Source: Sphingomonas sp.
GTDB lineage: Bacteria; Pseudomonadota; Alphaproteobacteria; Sphingomonadales; Sphingomonadaceae
DNA: 64,000 nucleotides
NCBI RefSeq assembly: GCF_019635455.1
Contig: NZ_JAHBZJ010000001.1
Span: forward strand, 456,277 to 520,276
Direction of reading: 5' to 3'
The position numbers and the translations under genes were made by a program. Within the stretch, counting starts at the first letter, position 1, and every line of letters starts with the position of its first letter. The notes under the pieces are model-generated. The model had not been told where the DNA came from and searched no databases. It saw only the letters and a program-made list of their open reading frames with translations. Below are positions 18,038-27,578 of the stretch, piece by piece.

Positions 18038-18718
18038 TCAGCCGCCCAGCAGCGCGATCAGCACCGGATCGCCGGTCGCGCGCGGGTTGCGGCGGATATC
18101 CGCCTCCTCGCGGCCGATCGCGCGAAAGATCGCCTGCCCGGCCTGCCGCGCCAGCATGTCGGCCATCGCATTATAGTCGAACCCGGTCGACGCGCCGAGT
18201 GCCGCGCTCAGGATTTCGAAGGCGTCGCCACGCAGGCCCGTCGAGAATTCGGGGAACATCGCCCGCAGCACTGCCCCCTCCGTCTCGCGCGCCAACAGGT
18301 CAGTGGCGGCGGTCGGGCCGCCGCGCAGCACCGCCAGCGCGTCGGCGAAGGACATTCGCCGGATCGCGTCGAGGAGGATCGGGGTCGCGCGGTCGGCGGC
18401 GTCCACCGCCAGGTCGTTGATCGCGACGGCGATCCGCGTGCGCACCGCGTTCGTGCGGAGGATCGCCGCCAGCACCGCGCCCGAACGGTCGCCCGCCAGG
18501 TCCGGCACGGCGAGCCGGGTCAGCTGGTCGTCATAGAATCCGCCGGGGCGGATCAGCCGGCCGAACGCCCGCTGGCTCGAAAGGGTGAGCAGGCGGCGTA
18601 CCCCCTCCTCGACGCTGTAACTCCCCACGCCGCCCATACAGGCGGCCAGCCCCGCCACCGGGGCGATCACCGCGAGCCGCAACAGGCCCCGGCGCGCGAC
18701 AAGCGCTGTCGGCATCAC
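18038..18718 (-). CDS. DUF4197 family lipoprotein
   Basis: A 226-residue protein with a lipoprotein signal (APVAGLAAC, lipidated Cys at residue 27) and a mature part matching DUF4197 in pattern: GVRRLLTLSSQRAFGRL at the start, then ILLDAIRRMSFADALAVLRGG and MADMLARQAGQAIFRAIG near the end. The family is widespread in Gram-negative bacteria and its role is unknown. ATG codons at 18718 and 18715 are both possible starts. It stands alone between the TonB-like gene and guaB. Confidence 0.8.
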   Translation of the reverse strand: MMPTALVARRGLLRLAVIAPVAGLAACMGGVGSYSVEEGVRRLLTLSSQRAFGRLIRPGGFYDDQLTRLAVPDLAGDRSGAVLAAILRTNAVRTRIAVAINDLAVDAADRATPILLDAIRRMSFADALAVLRGGPTAATDLLARETEGAVLRAMFPEFSTGLRGDAFEILSAALGASTGFDYNAMADMLARQAGQAIFRAIGREEADIRRNPRATGDPVLIALLGG

Positions 18719-18803
18719 GCATCTCCTTCCACACGGCTAAACGTGCGGATGCGGATGCGGTGCCATCGCTGTGCGGTTGCTGAACCCCGCGTCCAGACCG
18801 CGT

Positions 18804-20324
<1,521 letters not shown>

Positions 20325-20350
20325 CTAGGGGGGTGGTTCGACGCGGCGCG

Positions 20351-21151
20351 TCAACCCCGCGCCAGCAACGCCTGCGCCTGGGCGACGTGCATCGATTCGA
20401 TCATCCGGTCGCGAAACCGCTCGGCGCCGCCCTGCGCCGCGGCGATCAGCGCGCGCGCCTCTTCAAGCTCGTCCTCACGCGGCGAAAAGGCGCGGGTCGC
20501 GACGTCGATCTGATCGGGATGGATCAGGCTCTTGCCGTCGAAGCCCAGCGCGCGGCCCTGATCGCATTCCCCGGCCAGGCCGTGGGGGTCCTTCAGCGCA
20601 TTGTACACGCCGTCGATCGCCCATGCGTCCCCCGCCCGCGCCGCCAGCACGATCGTCTGCAACGCCATCGCCAGCCCGGCGCGGCCATCGCCATGAATGC
20701 GCAGCCCGGCCTTCAGGTCGTTGGTCCCGGCGATCAGCCCATGCACCACCGCCGGCGCTGCGATCTCGGTCGCGGCCAGCACTCCGCGCGGCGATTCGAT
20801 CATCGCCAGCACCGGTTTCAGCATCACCGAATGGGCATCGGTCGCCTGTTTCACGCGCTCGACCTTGGGCAGCACGACATAATCGATCGGGGCGCTGCGC
20901 AGCGCGACCATGTCCGGGCCATGTTCCGCCGTTCCCTCGCCATTGATGCGGACCGCGACCAGCTTTCCCCCGAACGTCCCGGCGGCCTCCACCGCCGCGG
21001 CACGGGCGGCGTCCTTGTCTGCCGGCCTTACCGCATCCTCAAGGTCCAGGATCACCATGTCAGCCTTCAACCCTCGCGCCTTTTCGATGGCGCGTGCATT
21101 GCTGGCGGGAAGGAAGAGCGCGGTGCGCGGTGCGATCGTTGCTGTGCTCAT
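20351..21151 (-). CDS. HpcH/HpaI aldolase / citrate lyase beta-like protein (CoA ester lyase)
   Basis: A 266-residue TIM-barrel protein of the CitE-like family, which cleaves or forms C-C bonds in CoA esters such as citramalyl- or malyl-CoA. Motifs are RTALFLPASN, DMVILDLEDAV (metal-binding acidic residues), MIESPRGV and LGFDGKSLIHPDQI. The exact substrate cannot be told from sequence. It is transcribed leftwards before guaB with no obvious functional link. Confidence 0.85.
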   Translation of the reverse strand: MSTATIAPRTALFLPASNARAIEKARGLKADMVILDLEDAVRPADKDAARAAAVEAAGTFGGKLVAVRINGEGTAEHGPDMVALRSAPIDYVVLPKVERVKQATDAHSVMLKPVLAMIESPRGVLAATEIAAPAVVHGLIAGTNDLKAGLRIHGDGRAGLAMALQTIVLAARAGDAWAIDGVYNALKDPHGLAGECDQGRALGFDGKSLIHPDQIDVATRAFSPREDELEEARALIAAAQGGAERFRDRMIESMHVAQAQALLARG

Positions 21152-21197
21152 GATCGGGCTATGCTAGCACAAATCAGGCAATGCGAGGGGAGTCGCG

Positions 21198-22172
21198 ATG
21201 GGACTGACGGTAGGAACATTTTTCATCGGCATGCTGCTGGTACTGATGTACCTGTTTTCCAGCATCAAGATCGTCCGTCAGGGCTATCACTACACGATCG
21301 AGCATTTCGGGCGCTTCACCAATGTCGCGACCCCCGGCTTCAACTTCTTCCCCGCCTTTTTCTACCGCGTCGGGCGGCGGGTGAACATGATGGAGCAGGT
21401 GATCGACATTCCGGGTCAGGAAATCATCACCAAGGACAATGCGATGATCTCGACCGACGGGGTCGTCTTCTTCCAGGTGCTCGACGCCGCCAAGGCCGCC
21501 TATGAGGTGAGCGACCTCTATGTCGCGCTGCTGAACCTCACCACCACCAATCTGCGCACGGTGATGGGGTCGATGGACCTCGACGAAACGCTCTCGAAGC
21601 GCGACGAGATCAACGCGCGCCTGTTGTCGGTGGTCGATCACGCGACGACGCCATGGGGCGTCAAGATCACCCGCGTCGAGATCAAGGACATCCGCCCGCC
21701 CCGCGACATCGTCGATGCGATGGCGCGTCAGATGAAGGCCGAGCGCGAAAAGCGCGCCAACATCCTGGAGGCCGAAGGCACGCGCGCGTCGGAAATCCTG
21801 CGGGCGGAGGGCCAGAAACAGTCGAAGATCCTGGAGGCCGAGGGTCGGCGCGAAGCCGCGTATCGCGACGCCGAAGGGCGCGAACGCGCCGCCGAGGCGG
21901 AAGCGAAGGCGACGATGGTCGTCAGCCAGGCGATCGAGAGCGGCGGCACCCAGTCGCTCAACTATTTCATCGCGCAGAAATATGTCGAGGCGGTGGGCAA
22001 GTTCGCGACCAGCCCGAACGCCAAGACGATCCTGTTCCCGGTCGAGGCGACGCAGCTGATCGGCACGCTGGGCGGCATCGGCGAACTGGCCAAGGACGCG
22101 CTGGGCAAGCTCGATCCGCCGGCCACGCCGCCCGCGCGCGTGCGGCCCCAGCCGTTCAACACCGAGGAGTGA
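21198..22172 (+). CDS. SPFH/band-7 membrane protein (QmcA-like)
   Basis: A 324-residue stomatin-type protein. One N-terminal membrane segment covers about residues 4-21, the SPFH domain about 22-180, and a charged Ala/Glu-rich coiled coil about 185-240 (AEREKRANILEAEGTRAS). Members form large ring assemblies in the inner membrane and act with NfeD partners on membrane quality. The nfeD-type gene overlaps its stop by one base, the classic pairing. The start is ATG 21198 after a GGGGAG-like Shine-Dalgarno. Confidence 0.9.
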   Translation: MGLTVGTFFIGMLLVLMYLFSSIKIVRQGYHYTIEHFGRFTNVATPGFNFFPAFFYRVGRRVNMMEQVIDIPGQEIITKDNAMISTDGVVFFQVLDAAKAAYEVSDLYVALLNLTTTNLRTVMGSMDLDETLSKRDEINARLLSVVDHATTPWGVKITRVEIKDIRPPRDIVDAMARQMKAEREKRANILEAEGTRASEILRAEGQKQSKILEAEGRREAAYRDAEGRERAAEAEAKATMVVSQAIESGGTQSLNYFIAQKYVEAVGKFATSPNAKTILFPVEATQLIGTLGGIGELAKDALGKLDPPATPPARVRPQPFNTEE

Positions 22173-22639
22173 TGGACTGGCTGGCCGACAATGCCGGCTT
22201 CGTCTGGCTGATCGTCGCCGCGCTGCTCGCAATCTGCGAGCTGCTGATCCCCGGGGTCTATCTGACCTTCCTCGCCCTGGGTGCGGCGGCGACCGGCGTG
22301 CTGGCGCTGGTCTTTCCCGACCTCGGCCCGATCGGTCAGTTCATCAGCTTTGCCGCCTGGTCCACCGTCGCGGTGATGATCGGGCGGCGCTGGTACGGTG
22401 CGAACCCGGTGCCGAGCAGCGATCCCGATCTCAACAACCGCAGCGCGCGCATGATCGGCCAGAGCGTGACGGTGGTCGAGGCGATCGAGGGCGGCACGGG
22501 CCGCGTGCGCGTCGGCGATGGCGAATGGCCGGCGGAGGGGCCGGATCTGCCGACCGGCGCGAAGGCGCGGATTGCCGGAGTGCGCGGCGGCGTCGTGGTG
22601 ATCGAGCCGGTACGGGCGATCGGCGCGGCAGACGTCTGA
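22172..22639 (+). CDS. NfeD family membrane protein
   Basis: A 155-residue short-form NfeD. Hydrophobic segments fill about residues 8-75 (VWLIVAALLAICELLIPGVY), and a soluble OB-fold domain covers about 90-150 (MIGQSVTVVEAIEGGTGRVR). It lacks the serine protease domain of long NfeD proteins. Its ATG shares one base with the stop of the SPFH gene, so the two are translationally coupled and probably form one membrane complex. Confidence 0.9.
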   Translation: MDWLADNAGFVWLIVAALLAICELLIPGVYLTFLALGAAATGVLALVFPDLGPIGQFISFAAWSTVAVMIGRRWYGANPVPSSDPDLNNRSARMIGQSVTVVEAIEGGTGRVRVGDGEWPAEGPDLPTGAKARIAGVRGGVVVIEPVRAIGAADV

Positions 22640-22649
22640 CGGCGTCGGG

Positions 22650-23858
22650 GTGGTTCTCGCGTCGCTCATCGCGCTGGTTACGCTGCCGGTTCCTGTCGAT
22701 GAGATCCCCGCCGCGCCCGACCGCGCCGATGCGCTTGAAGCGGCCGGGCGATACCGGGTAGCGGAGCCGATCCGTCGCCGCGCGGTCGAAGAGGCGGGAA
22801 CCGGCGAATCCGAGACTGCGGCCGCCGCAGCGGAGAAGCTGGGAAACAATCTCGCCATGCAATCGCGCACGGCCGAGGCCGAGCCGTTCCTTCGCACCGC
22901 GCTGGAGATCAGACTGCACCTTGCCGCCATCGATCGACCGCCATCGCCCGAGGTTCAGGCACGCGCCGCATCCAGCCTCAATCAGTTTTCCGCAGTGCTG
23001 CTGGAGAAAGGCGAGCTGAAGGAGGCCGAGGCCATGGCCCGCCGCGCCATGTGGATATATCGCCGCGCGGACCGGGTTCGCGATCCCGCCTACGCCGCCA
23101 CGCTGACCAACCTTGGAAGCATCATCGCCGCCGGCGGGAATTATGTGCGCGCGGATTCGCTGTTTCGCGAAGCGGCGAACATCATGGAAAAGGTCGCGCG
23201 GCGCGGCGGCTGGCAGGGCAGCGCCGCAGACCCGGCCAGGCTTGACGCGGAACAGCGCGCACTCGCCTTTCAACAGGCGGTCACGCTGAACAATCTGGGC
23301 GTCAACCTGCATCGTATCGCCACCGGCGCCACCCTGCCGACATTGTTCCGGCAAAGCTATTTCAGCCGCAACGCCGTGCTTGCCCCGACCACATGGTCAC
23401 CGTCCGACGCCTCCATGGCCATGGATTCCGCGACGCGCGGCGACATGCTCGCCGAAGCGGACAACTGGCTGCGCGATTCGCTACACCTGCGCGAAAAGCT
23501 GCGTGGCCGTCGCCACCCGGACACCGCCAACGCGATGAACAGCCTTGCCGCCAACCTCCTCGCGCAGGAAAGGCGCGGCGAAGCCGAATCGCTCTACCGC
23601 GAAGCCGTGTCGATCAAGCGCGCCTTTCTGCCGGCGAGCGATCGGGACCTGATCGTCGGTCATTGGGCGCTGGCCCGGATCGTCAGCGACAGGGCCGAAT
23701 CGCGGTCCTATTACCGAAAGGCGGGCGACGGCATTCTTGCCGGCCAGGCGCTGTTCCGCGAGTTCGACCAGGCGGCACGCAGCCAGCTGCGCAGCTATGG
23801 CCCGGTCTTTACCGGCCATGTCCGCGTCGATTGGGACCTGGCCGGACAGCGCGACTGA
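22650..23858 (+). CDS. Exported TPR-repeat protein of unknown function
   Basis: A 402-residue protein beginning at a GTG ten bases after nfeD. A hydrophobic signal-like N-terminus is followed by many TPR-like helix pairs: LGNNLAMQSRTAEAEPFLRTAL near residue 65, TLTNLGSIIAAGGNYVRADS near 150, and NAMNSLAANLLAQERRGEAE near 295. The repeats resemble the TPR_10/TPR_12 type of scaffolding proteins. It probably binds other proteins in the envelope; nothing in the sequence gives a specific role. It may be the third gene of the SPFH-nfeD unit. Confidence 0.75.
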   Translation: MVLASLIALVTLPVPVDEIPAAPDRADALEAAGRYRVAEPIRRRAVEEAGTGESETAAAAAEKLGNNLAMQSRTAEAEPFLRTALEIRLHLAAIDRPPSPEVQARAASSLNQFSAVLLEKGELKEAEAMARRAMWIYRRADRVRDPAYAATLTNLGSIIAAGGNYVRADSLFREAANIMEKVARRGGWQGSAADPARLDAEQRALAFQQAVTLNNLGVNLHRIATGATLPTLFRQSYFSRNAVLAPTTWSPSDASMAMDSATRGDMLAEADNWLRDSLHLREKLRGRRHPDTANAMNSLAANLLAQERRGEAESLYREAVSIKRAFLPASDRDLIVGHWALARIVSDRAESRSYYRKAGDGILAGQALFREFDQAARSQLRSYGPVFTGHVRVDWDLAGQRD

Positions 23859-23934
23859 ACGGGACGGACGGATTGTCGCGTCGCGCTCGATCCGCTTATG
23901 TACCCCCATATCATCCGCGTATTCCGGAGTCCCC

Positions 23935-25755
23935 ATGACCGCCACCCGCCGCCAGTTCCTCGCCTCCGCCGCCACCTTCGCGACATTGCCCGCGCTCCCC
24001 GCCCTCGCCCGTATTCAGGATGCGGCACCGGGCGATGCGGGCGCGGACCGGCTGCTCGCCGCGATCGCCGAACAGATGCTGGCCGACGTTCCGGAGGGCG
24101 CGACGAGCCTGGGCATCGACAAGTGGCCGCGCATACCGCTCCGCTCGAAGCTGGAGGACCGCAGCGTCGCGGGGAAGGCGCGGGTCGCCGCCGGGCTGCG
24201 CACGCGCGTGTCCGAACTGAAGGCGCTCGATCCCGCCACGCTCAGCCCGGTGATGCGCACGAATGTCGATGCGGTGCGCACCGCGTTCGAAACCGCGCTC
24301 GACGGCTTTGCCTTCCCCTATGGGGACGTCGCGGTCGGCGGCTATCGCAATTCGCCCTATGTCGTGATCCAGAATGTCGGCGCCTATCTCGATACGCCGC
24401 GCTTCCTCGACAACGAGCACAAGGTGGAAAGCACCGAGGACGCGGCGAGCTGGCTGGCGCGTTTCGATCAATATGCCGCGCAGCTTGACGGTGAGACCGA
24501 GCGGTTGAAGATCGCGTTCGATAAGGGCGTCATCGCTCCCGATTTCCTGCTCGACAAATGCCTGAAGCAGATCACCCTCACCCGCGCGGGCGATCCGGCG
24601 AAATGGGAACTGGTGACCAACTTCATCGGCAAGAAGCCGGTCACCGGCAGCCAGGCGGCCGACGCCGCAAAGATCGCCGCCGGCCGGATCGCGCCGGCGC
24701 TCGACCGCCAGATCGCCGAGCTGAAACGCCACCGCGAAGCGGCGACCTGGGACGCGGGCGTGTGGAAATTCGACGATGGCGACGCCTATTACGCCTGGGC
24801 GCTGCGCGCCGGGACGACCACGACGATGTCGCCCGAAGAGGTGCATCAGACCGGCCTGGAGGAACTGAAGAAACTCCAGTCGGAGATGGACGTCATCCTG
24901 CGCAAGGAAGGGTTCACGCGCGGCAGCGTGGGTGAGCGGATGACCGCGCTGGGCAAGGATCCCAAATATCTCTTCCCCGACACCGACGCCGGGCGCGCCG
25001 AAATCCTGGCGTTCATGACCAAGACCATTCAGGACATGCGCGCCAAGATGCCGCAGGCGTTCCACACGCTGGTGCGCGGCAATGTCGAGGTGAAGCGCCT
25101 GCCGCTGGCCGAGGAGCCGGGCGCGCCGGGCGCCTATGGCGGAGCGGGATCGATCGACGGCACCGTGCCGGGCCGCGTGTGGCTGAACCTGCGCACCACC
25201 GCGCTCCATTCGAAATTCAGCCTGCCGACCCTCGCCTATCACGAGGGGATTCCGGGCCATGCCTGGCAGGGCGAATATGCGTTCAAACTGCCGCTGATCC
25301 GCACCCTGTTGTCGTTCAACGCCTATACCGAGGGGTGGGCGCTCTATGCCGAACAGCTGGGAGCGGAACTGGGCGCCTATGACGATTTTCCGGTCGGGCG
25401 GCTCGGCTATCTGCAAAGCCTCGCCTTTCGCGCGTGCCGGCTGGTGGTGGACACCGGCCTCCACGCCAAGCGCTGGACGCGGCGGCAGGCGGTCGAGTGG
25501 TTCTCGACCACCAACGGCTCGTCGATCGAGGAAGTGTCGGGCGAGGTCGATCGCTATTGCAGCTGGCCGGGCCAGGCCTGCGGCTACAAGCTGGGGCATA
25601 CGAAGATCAACATGCTGCGCCTGAAGACCCAGGCCGAACTGGGATCGCGCTATGATTTCAAGGCGTTCAACGATGCCGTCGTGCTGGGCGGCAGCGTCCC
25701 GCTGACGGTGCTCGAACATGTGATCGACCGCCACATCGCAGCACATCGCACCTAG
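23935..25755 (+). CDS. DUF885 family metallopeptidase-like protein, exported
   Basis: A 606-residue protein of the DUF885 family, often annotated as a zinc carboxypeptidase-like enzyme. The N-terminus TATRRQFLASAATFA is a probable twin-arginine signal. The HExxH-like motif sits in LAYHEGIPGHAWQ, and a Glu-containing helix follows (AYTEGWALYAEQLG), which could supply the third zinc ligand. The start is ATG 23935; the upstream extension overlaps the TPR gene and was rejected. The stop overlaps that of the convergent MscS gene by four bases. Substrate is unknown. Confidence 0.87.
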   Translation: MTATRRQFLASAATFATLPALPALARIQDAAPGDAGADRLLAAIAEQMLADVPEGATSLGIDKWPRIPLRSKLEDRSVAGKARVAAGLRTRVSELKALDPATLSPVMRTNVDAVRTAFETALDGFAFPYGDVAVGGYRNSPYVVIQNVGAYLDTPRFLDNEHKVESTEDAASWLARFDQYAAQLDGETERLKIAFDKGVIAPDFLLDKCLKQITLTRAGDPAKWELVTNFIGKKPVTGSQAADAAKIAAGRIAPALDRQIAELKRHREAATWDAGVWKFDDGDAYYAWALRAGTTTTMSPEEVHQTGLEELKKLQSEMDVILRKEGFTRGSVGERMTALGKDPKYLFPDTDAGRAEILAFMTKTIQDMRAKMPQAFHTLVRGNVEVKRLPLAEEPGAPGAYGGAGSIDGTVPGRVWLNLRTTALHSKFSLPTLAYHEGIPGHAWQGEYAFKLPLIRTLLSFNAYTEGWALYAEQLGAELGAYDDFPVGRLGYLQSLAFRACRLVVDTGLHAKRWTRRQAVEWFSTTNGSSIEEVSGEVDRYCSWPGQACGYKLGHTKINMLRLKTQAELGSRYDFKAFNDAVVLGGSVPLTVLEHVIDRHIAAHRT

Positions 25756-26915
25756 TCGGGAGCGGGCGTTTCCTCGGGAATGGACCCGGCACCGCCGCTC
25801 GTGCCGCCCGCCGCGTCGGCGGTCGCGGCCGGCGGCGTGCCAGCCTCCATCCAGCCCGGCCGTCCGAGTTCCATCCGGCCGCGCGGCAACGCCTCCGGCA
25901 TCTCGTCGCGGATGAAGGCGAGCAGCGCCTCGCGCAGGTCGCAGCGCAGGTCGAACGCGGTCGCCGCATCCTTTGCGGTGGCCAGCACCCGCACCTCGAT
26001 CGCATCGGGCTTCGTATCCGTCACCTGAAGTACAAAGGCGCGCCCGTCCCAGCGATCGTTGCCGCGCACGATCTCCTCGAACCTCGCGCGCAGCCGGGGG
26101 ATATCGGCGGTGGGGTCGAGCCAGAAGAAGGCGGAACCGAGCAGCTGGCTGGTCGAGCGGGTCCAGTTCTGGAAGCTGTCCTCCAGGAATCTCGACACCG
26201 GCACCACCAATCGCCGCTCGTCCCAGATCGCGACGACGACATAGGTCAGGCGAATCTCCTCGATCCGCCCCCATTCGCCGTCGATGATGACGACGTCGTC
26301 GATACGGATCGGTTCGGTGAACGCCATCTGGATGCCGGCGATGATGTTCTTGAGCGCCGGTTGCGCCGCCGCGCCGACCGCGAGCCCAACCAGCCCGGCC
26401 GATGCCATCAGCGTGACTCCAACCGCACGGACGCCGGGGATCGACAGCAGCATCAGGCAGATGGTGACGAAGCCGACCACGAACACCGCGATCCGCGTCA
26501 GGATCGCCCCGCGCGTCCGGCGACGACGCGCGCGCAGATTGTCGGCGACGCTGATATCGGCCGACAATTCGACCGCACGTCCACCCGCGCGGATCAGATT
26601 GACCGCGAGCCAGCCGACGAACAGCGGCACCACCAGCCCCGCGACCTGCGCCCAGACTGCACTGGCCCCTTCGTTCAGGTGAAGCGCGTCGCGCACCAGG
26701 GCCAGCGCGACCACGATCAGCAACCAGCGCGCGGGGCGCGCGGCATGATCGACGAATATATCGTCGATCGAATCGGGGGTGCGTGCGGCGATCCTTCGCG
26801 CGATCCGCATTCCGATCCAGTGCAGCCCAAGCGCCAACACCAGCGCGATCGCGATCGTCGCGCCGTCAATCACCGGGACCGGCAGGTCCCAGCGCGCAGG
26901 TTCGAACAGGGGCAT
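25752..26915 (-). CDS. Mechanosensitive ion channel, MscS family
   Basis: A 387-residue channel protein with about four N-terminal membrane segments. The MscS pore helix and beta domain show SAGLVGLAVGAAAQPALKN, then IRIDDVVIIDGEWGRIEEI and LVVPVSRFLE. The tail is Pro/Ala/Gly-rich and probably disordered. I chose ATG 26915 because GGAGG lies ten bases upstream; a TTG at 26933 is also in frame. Role: pressure relief on hypo-osmotic shock. Confidence 0.9.
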   Translation of the reverse strand: MPLFEPARWDLPVPVIDGATIAIALVLALGLHWIGMRIARRIAARTPDSIDDIFVDHAARPARWLLIVVALALVRDALHLNEGASAVWAQVAGLVVPLFVGWLAVNLIRAGGRAVELSADISVADNLRARRRRTRGAILTRIAVFVVGFVTICLMLLSIPGVRAVGVTLMASAGLVGLAVGAAAQPALKNIIAGIQMAFTEPIRIDDVVIIDGEWGRIEEIRLTYVVVAIWDERRLVVPVSRFLEDSFQNWTRSTSQLLGSAFFWLDPTADIPRLRARFEEIVRGNDRWDGRAFVLQVTDTKPDAIEVRVLATAKDAATAFDLRCDLREALLAFIRDEMPEALPRGRMELGRPGWMEAGTPPAATADAAGGTSGGAGSIPEETPAPD

Positions 26916-26941
26916 GATCCGCCAACCTCCCAATGACGTCG

Positions 26942-26961
26942 CGGTTCCACTGCGGGAACCG
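26942..26961. other. Small stem-loop between MscS gene and DUF2946 gene
   Basis: CGGTTCC and GGAACCG form a perfect 7-bp stem around six bases. It lies just before a candidate promoter; no U-run follows, so a terminator is unlikely. Confidence 0.3.
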
Positions 26962-26965
26962 TCCC

Positions 26966-26994
26966 TTGATTCATGATATCTTACATCGTATCTC
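26966..26994 (+). promoter_or_regulatory. Candidate promoter with Zur-like AT-rich dyad
   Basis: TTGATT and TATCTC are 17 bases apart. An imperfect dyad GATA...TATC at 26975-26992 fills the spacer and part of the -10. An operator in this place would block the promoter. Downstream are a DUF2946 gene and a ZnuD-like receptor, which in alphaproteobacteria are often under Zur. The dyad match is loose, so this is a hypothesis. Confidence 0.3.
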
Positions 26995-27081
26995 GCGCTC
27001 TTCGCAGTTGCAGCGTGGGATTTTTCTCGAACCGTGCATCATCAGGGTCGTTCTTCCCGCCGGCTGACAGGCGCTTCGCCG

Positions 27082-27486
27082 ATGGCGGCGCGTCGCCGGA
27101 CGACGGATGGGCGGCGCGCGATGTCATGGATATCGACGGGGCTGCTCTCGCTGTTGCTGCTGTGCGTCGGCTGGCAGGGGTTCCTGACCGGTACGCACCA
27201 TCATTTCGACAACGCGCCGGCGGTGACCGCGGCGCTGACCGGCCAGACGGTCGCCGCGCGCACCACGGATCCGCACGACCGGCTGCCACAGAACACGCCG
27301 GCGGACTGCCCCATCTGCCGCGAAATCGGCCATGCCGGTCTGGCGCTGGGTCCCCCACCGCTGAGCATCGTCGCCCCGCTGTCGGCGGTCTATCTGTTTC
27401 TGGTCTCGCGACAGGACATGTTCCTGCTCGCGCTTGCGCCGCATGGCTGGCTCAGCCGCGGCCCTCCCGCTCCGCTCGCTGACTGA
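27082..27486 (+). CDS. DUF2946 family protein
   Basis: About 134 residues with a basic N-terminus, a hydrophobic segment (ISTGLLSLLLLCVGWQGFL), the motif THHHFDN and a CPIC pair (DCPICREIGHAG), then a second hydrophobic stretch (LSAVYLFLVSRQD). His- and Cys-rich features like these mark DUF2946, a family found beside copper or zinc receptors and thought to bind metal. The start is uncertain: ATG 27082 or 27121, or GTG 27034. The receptor gene follows after 92 bases. Confidence 0.75.
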   Translation: MAARRRTTDGRRAMSWISTGLLSLLLLCVGWQGFLTGTHHHFDNAPAVTAALTGQTVAARTTDPHDRLPQNTPADCPICREIGHAGLALGPPPLSIVAPLSAVYLFLVSRQDMFLLALAPHGWLSRGPPAPLAD

Positions 27487-27578
27487 CGCGCGCTGATTGA
27501 GGGCGAGGGGCGAACACCGTCCCGACCCGTCGGCGTCGCGCTTTCGTTCGACCGACCAGCTTCCCGGAGCAATTCTAC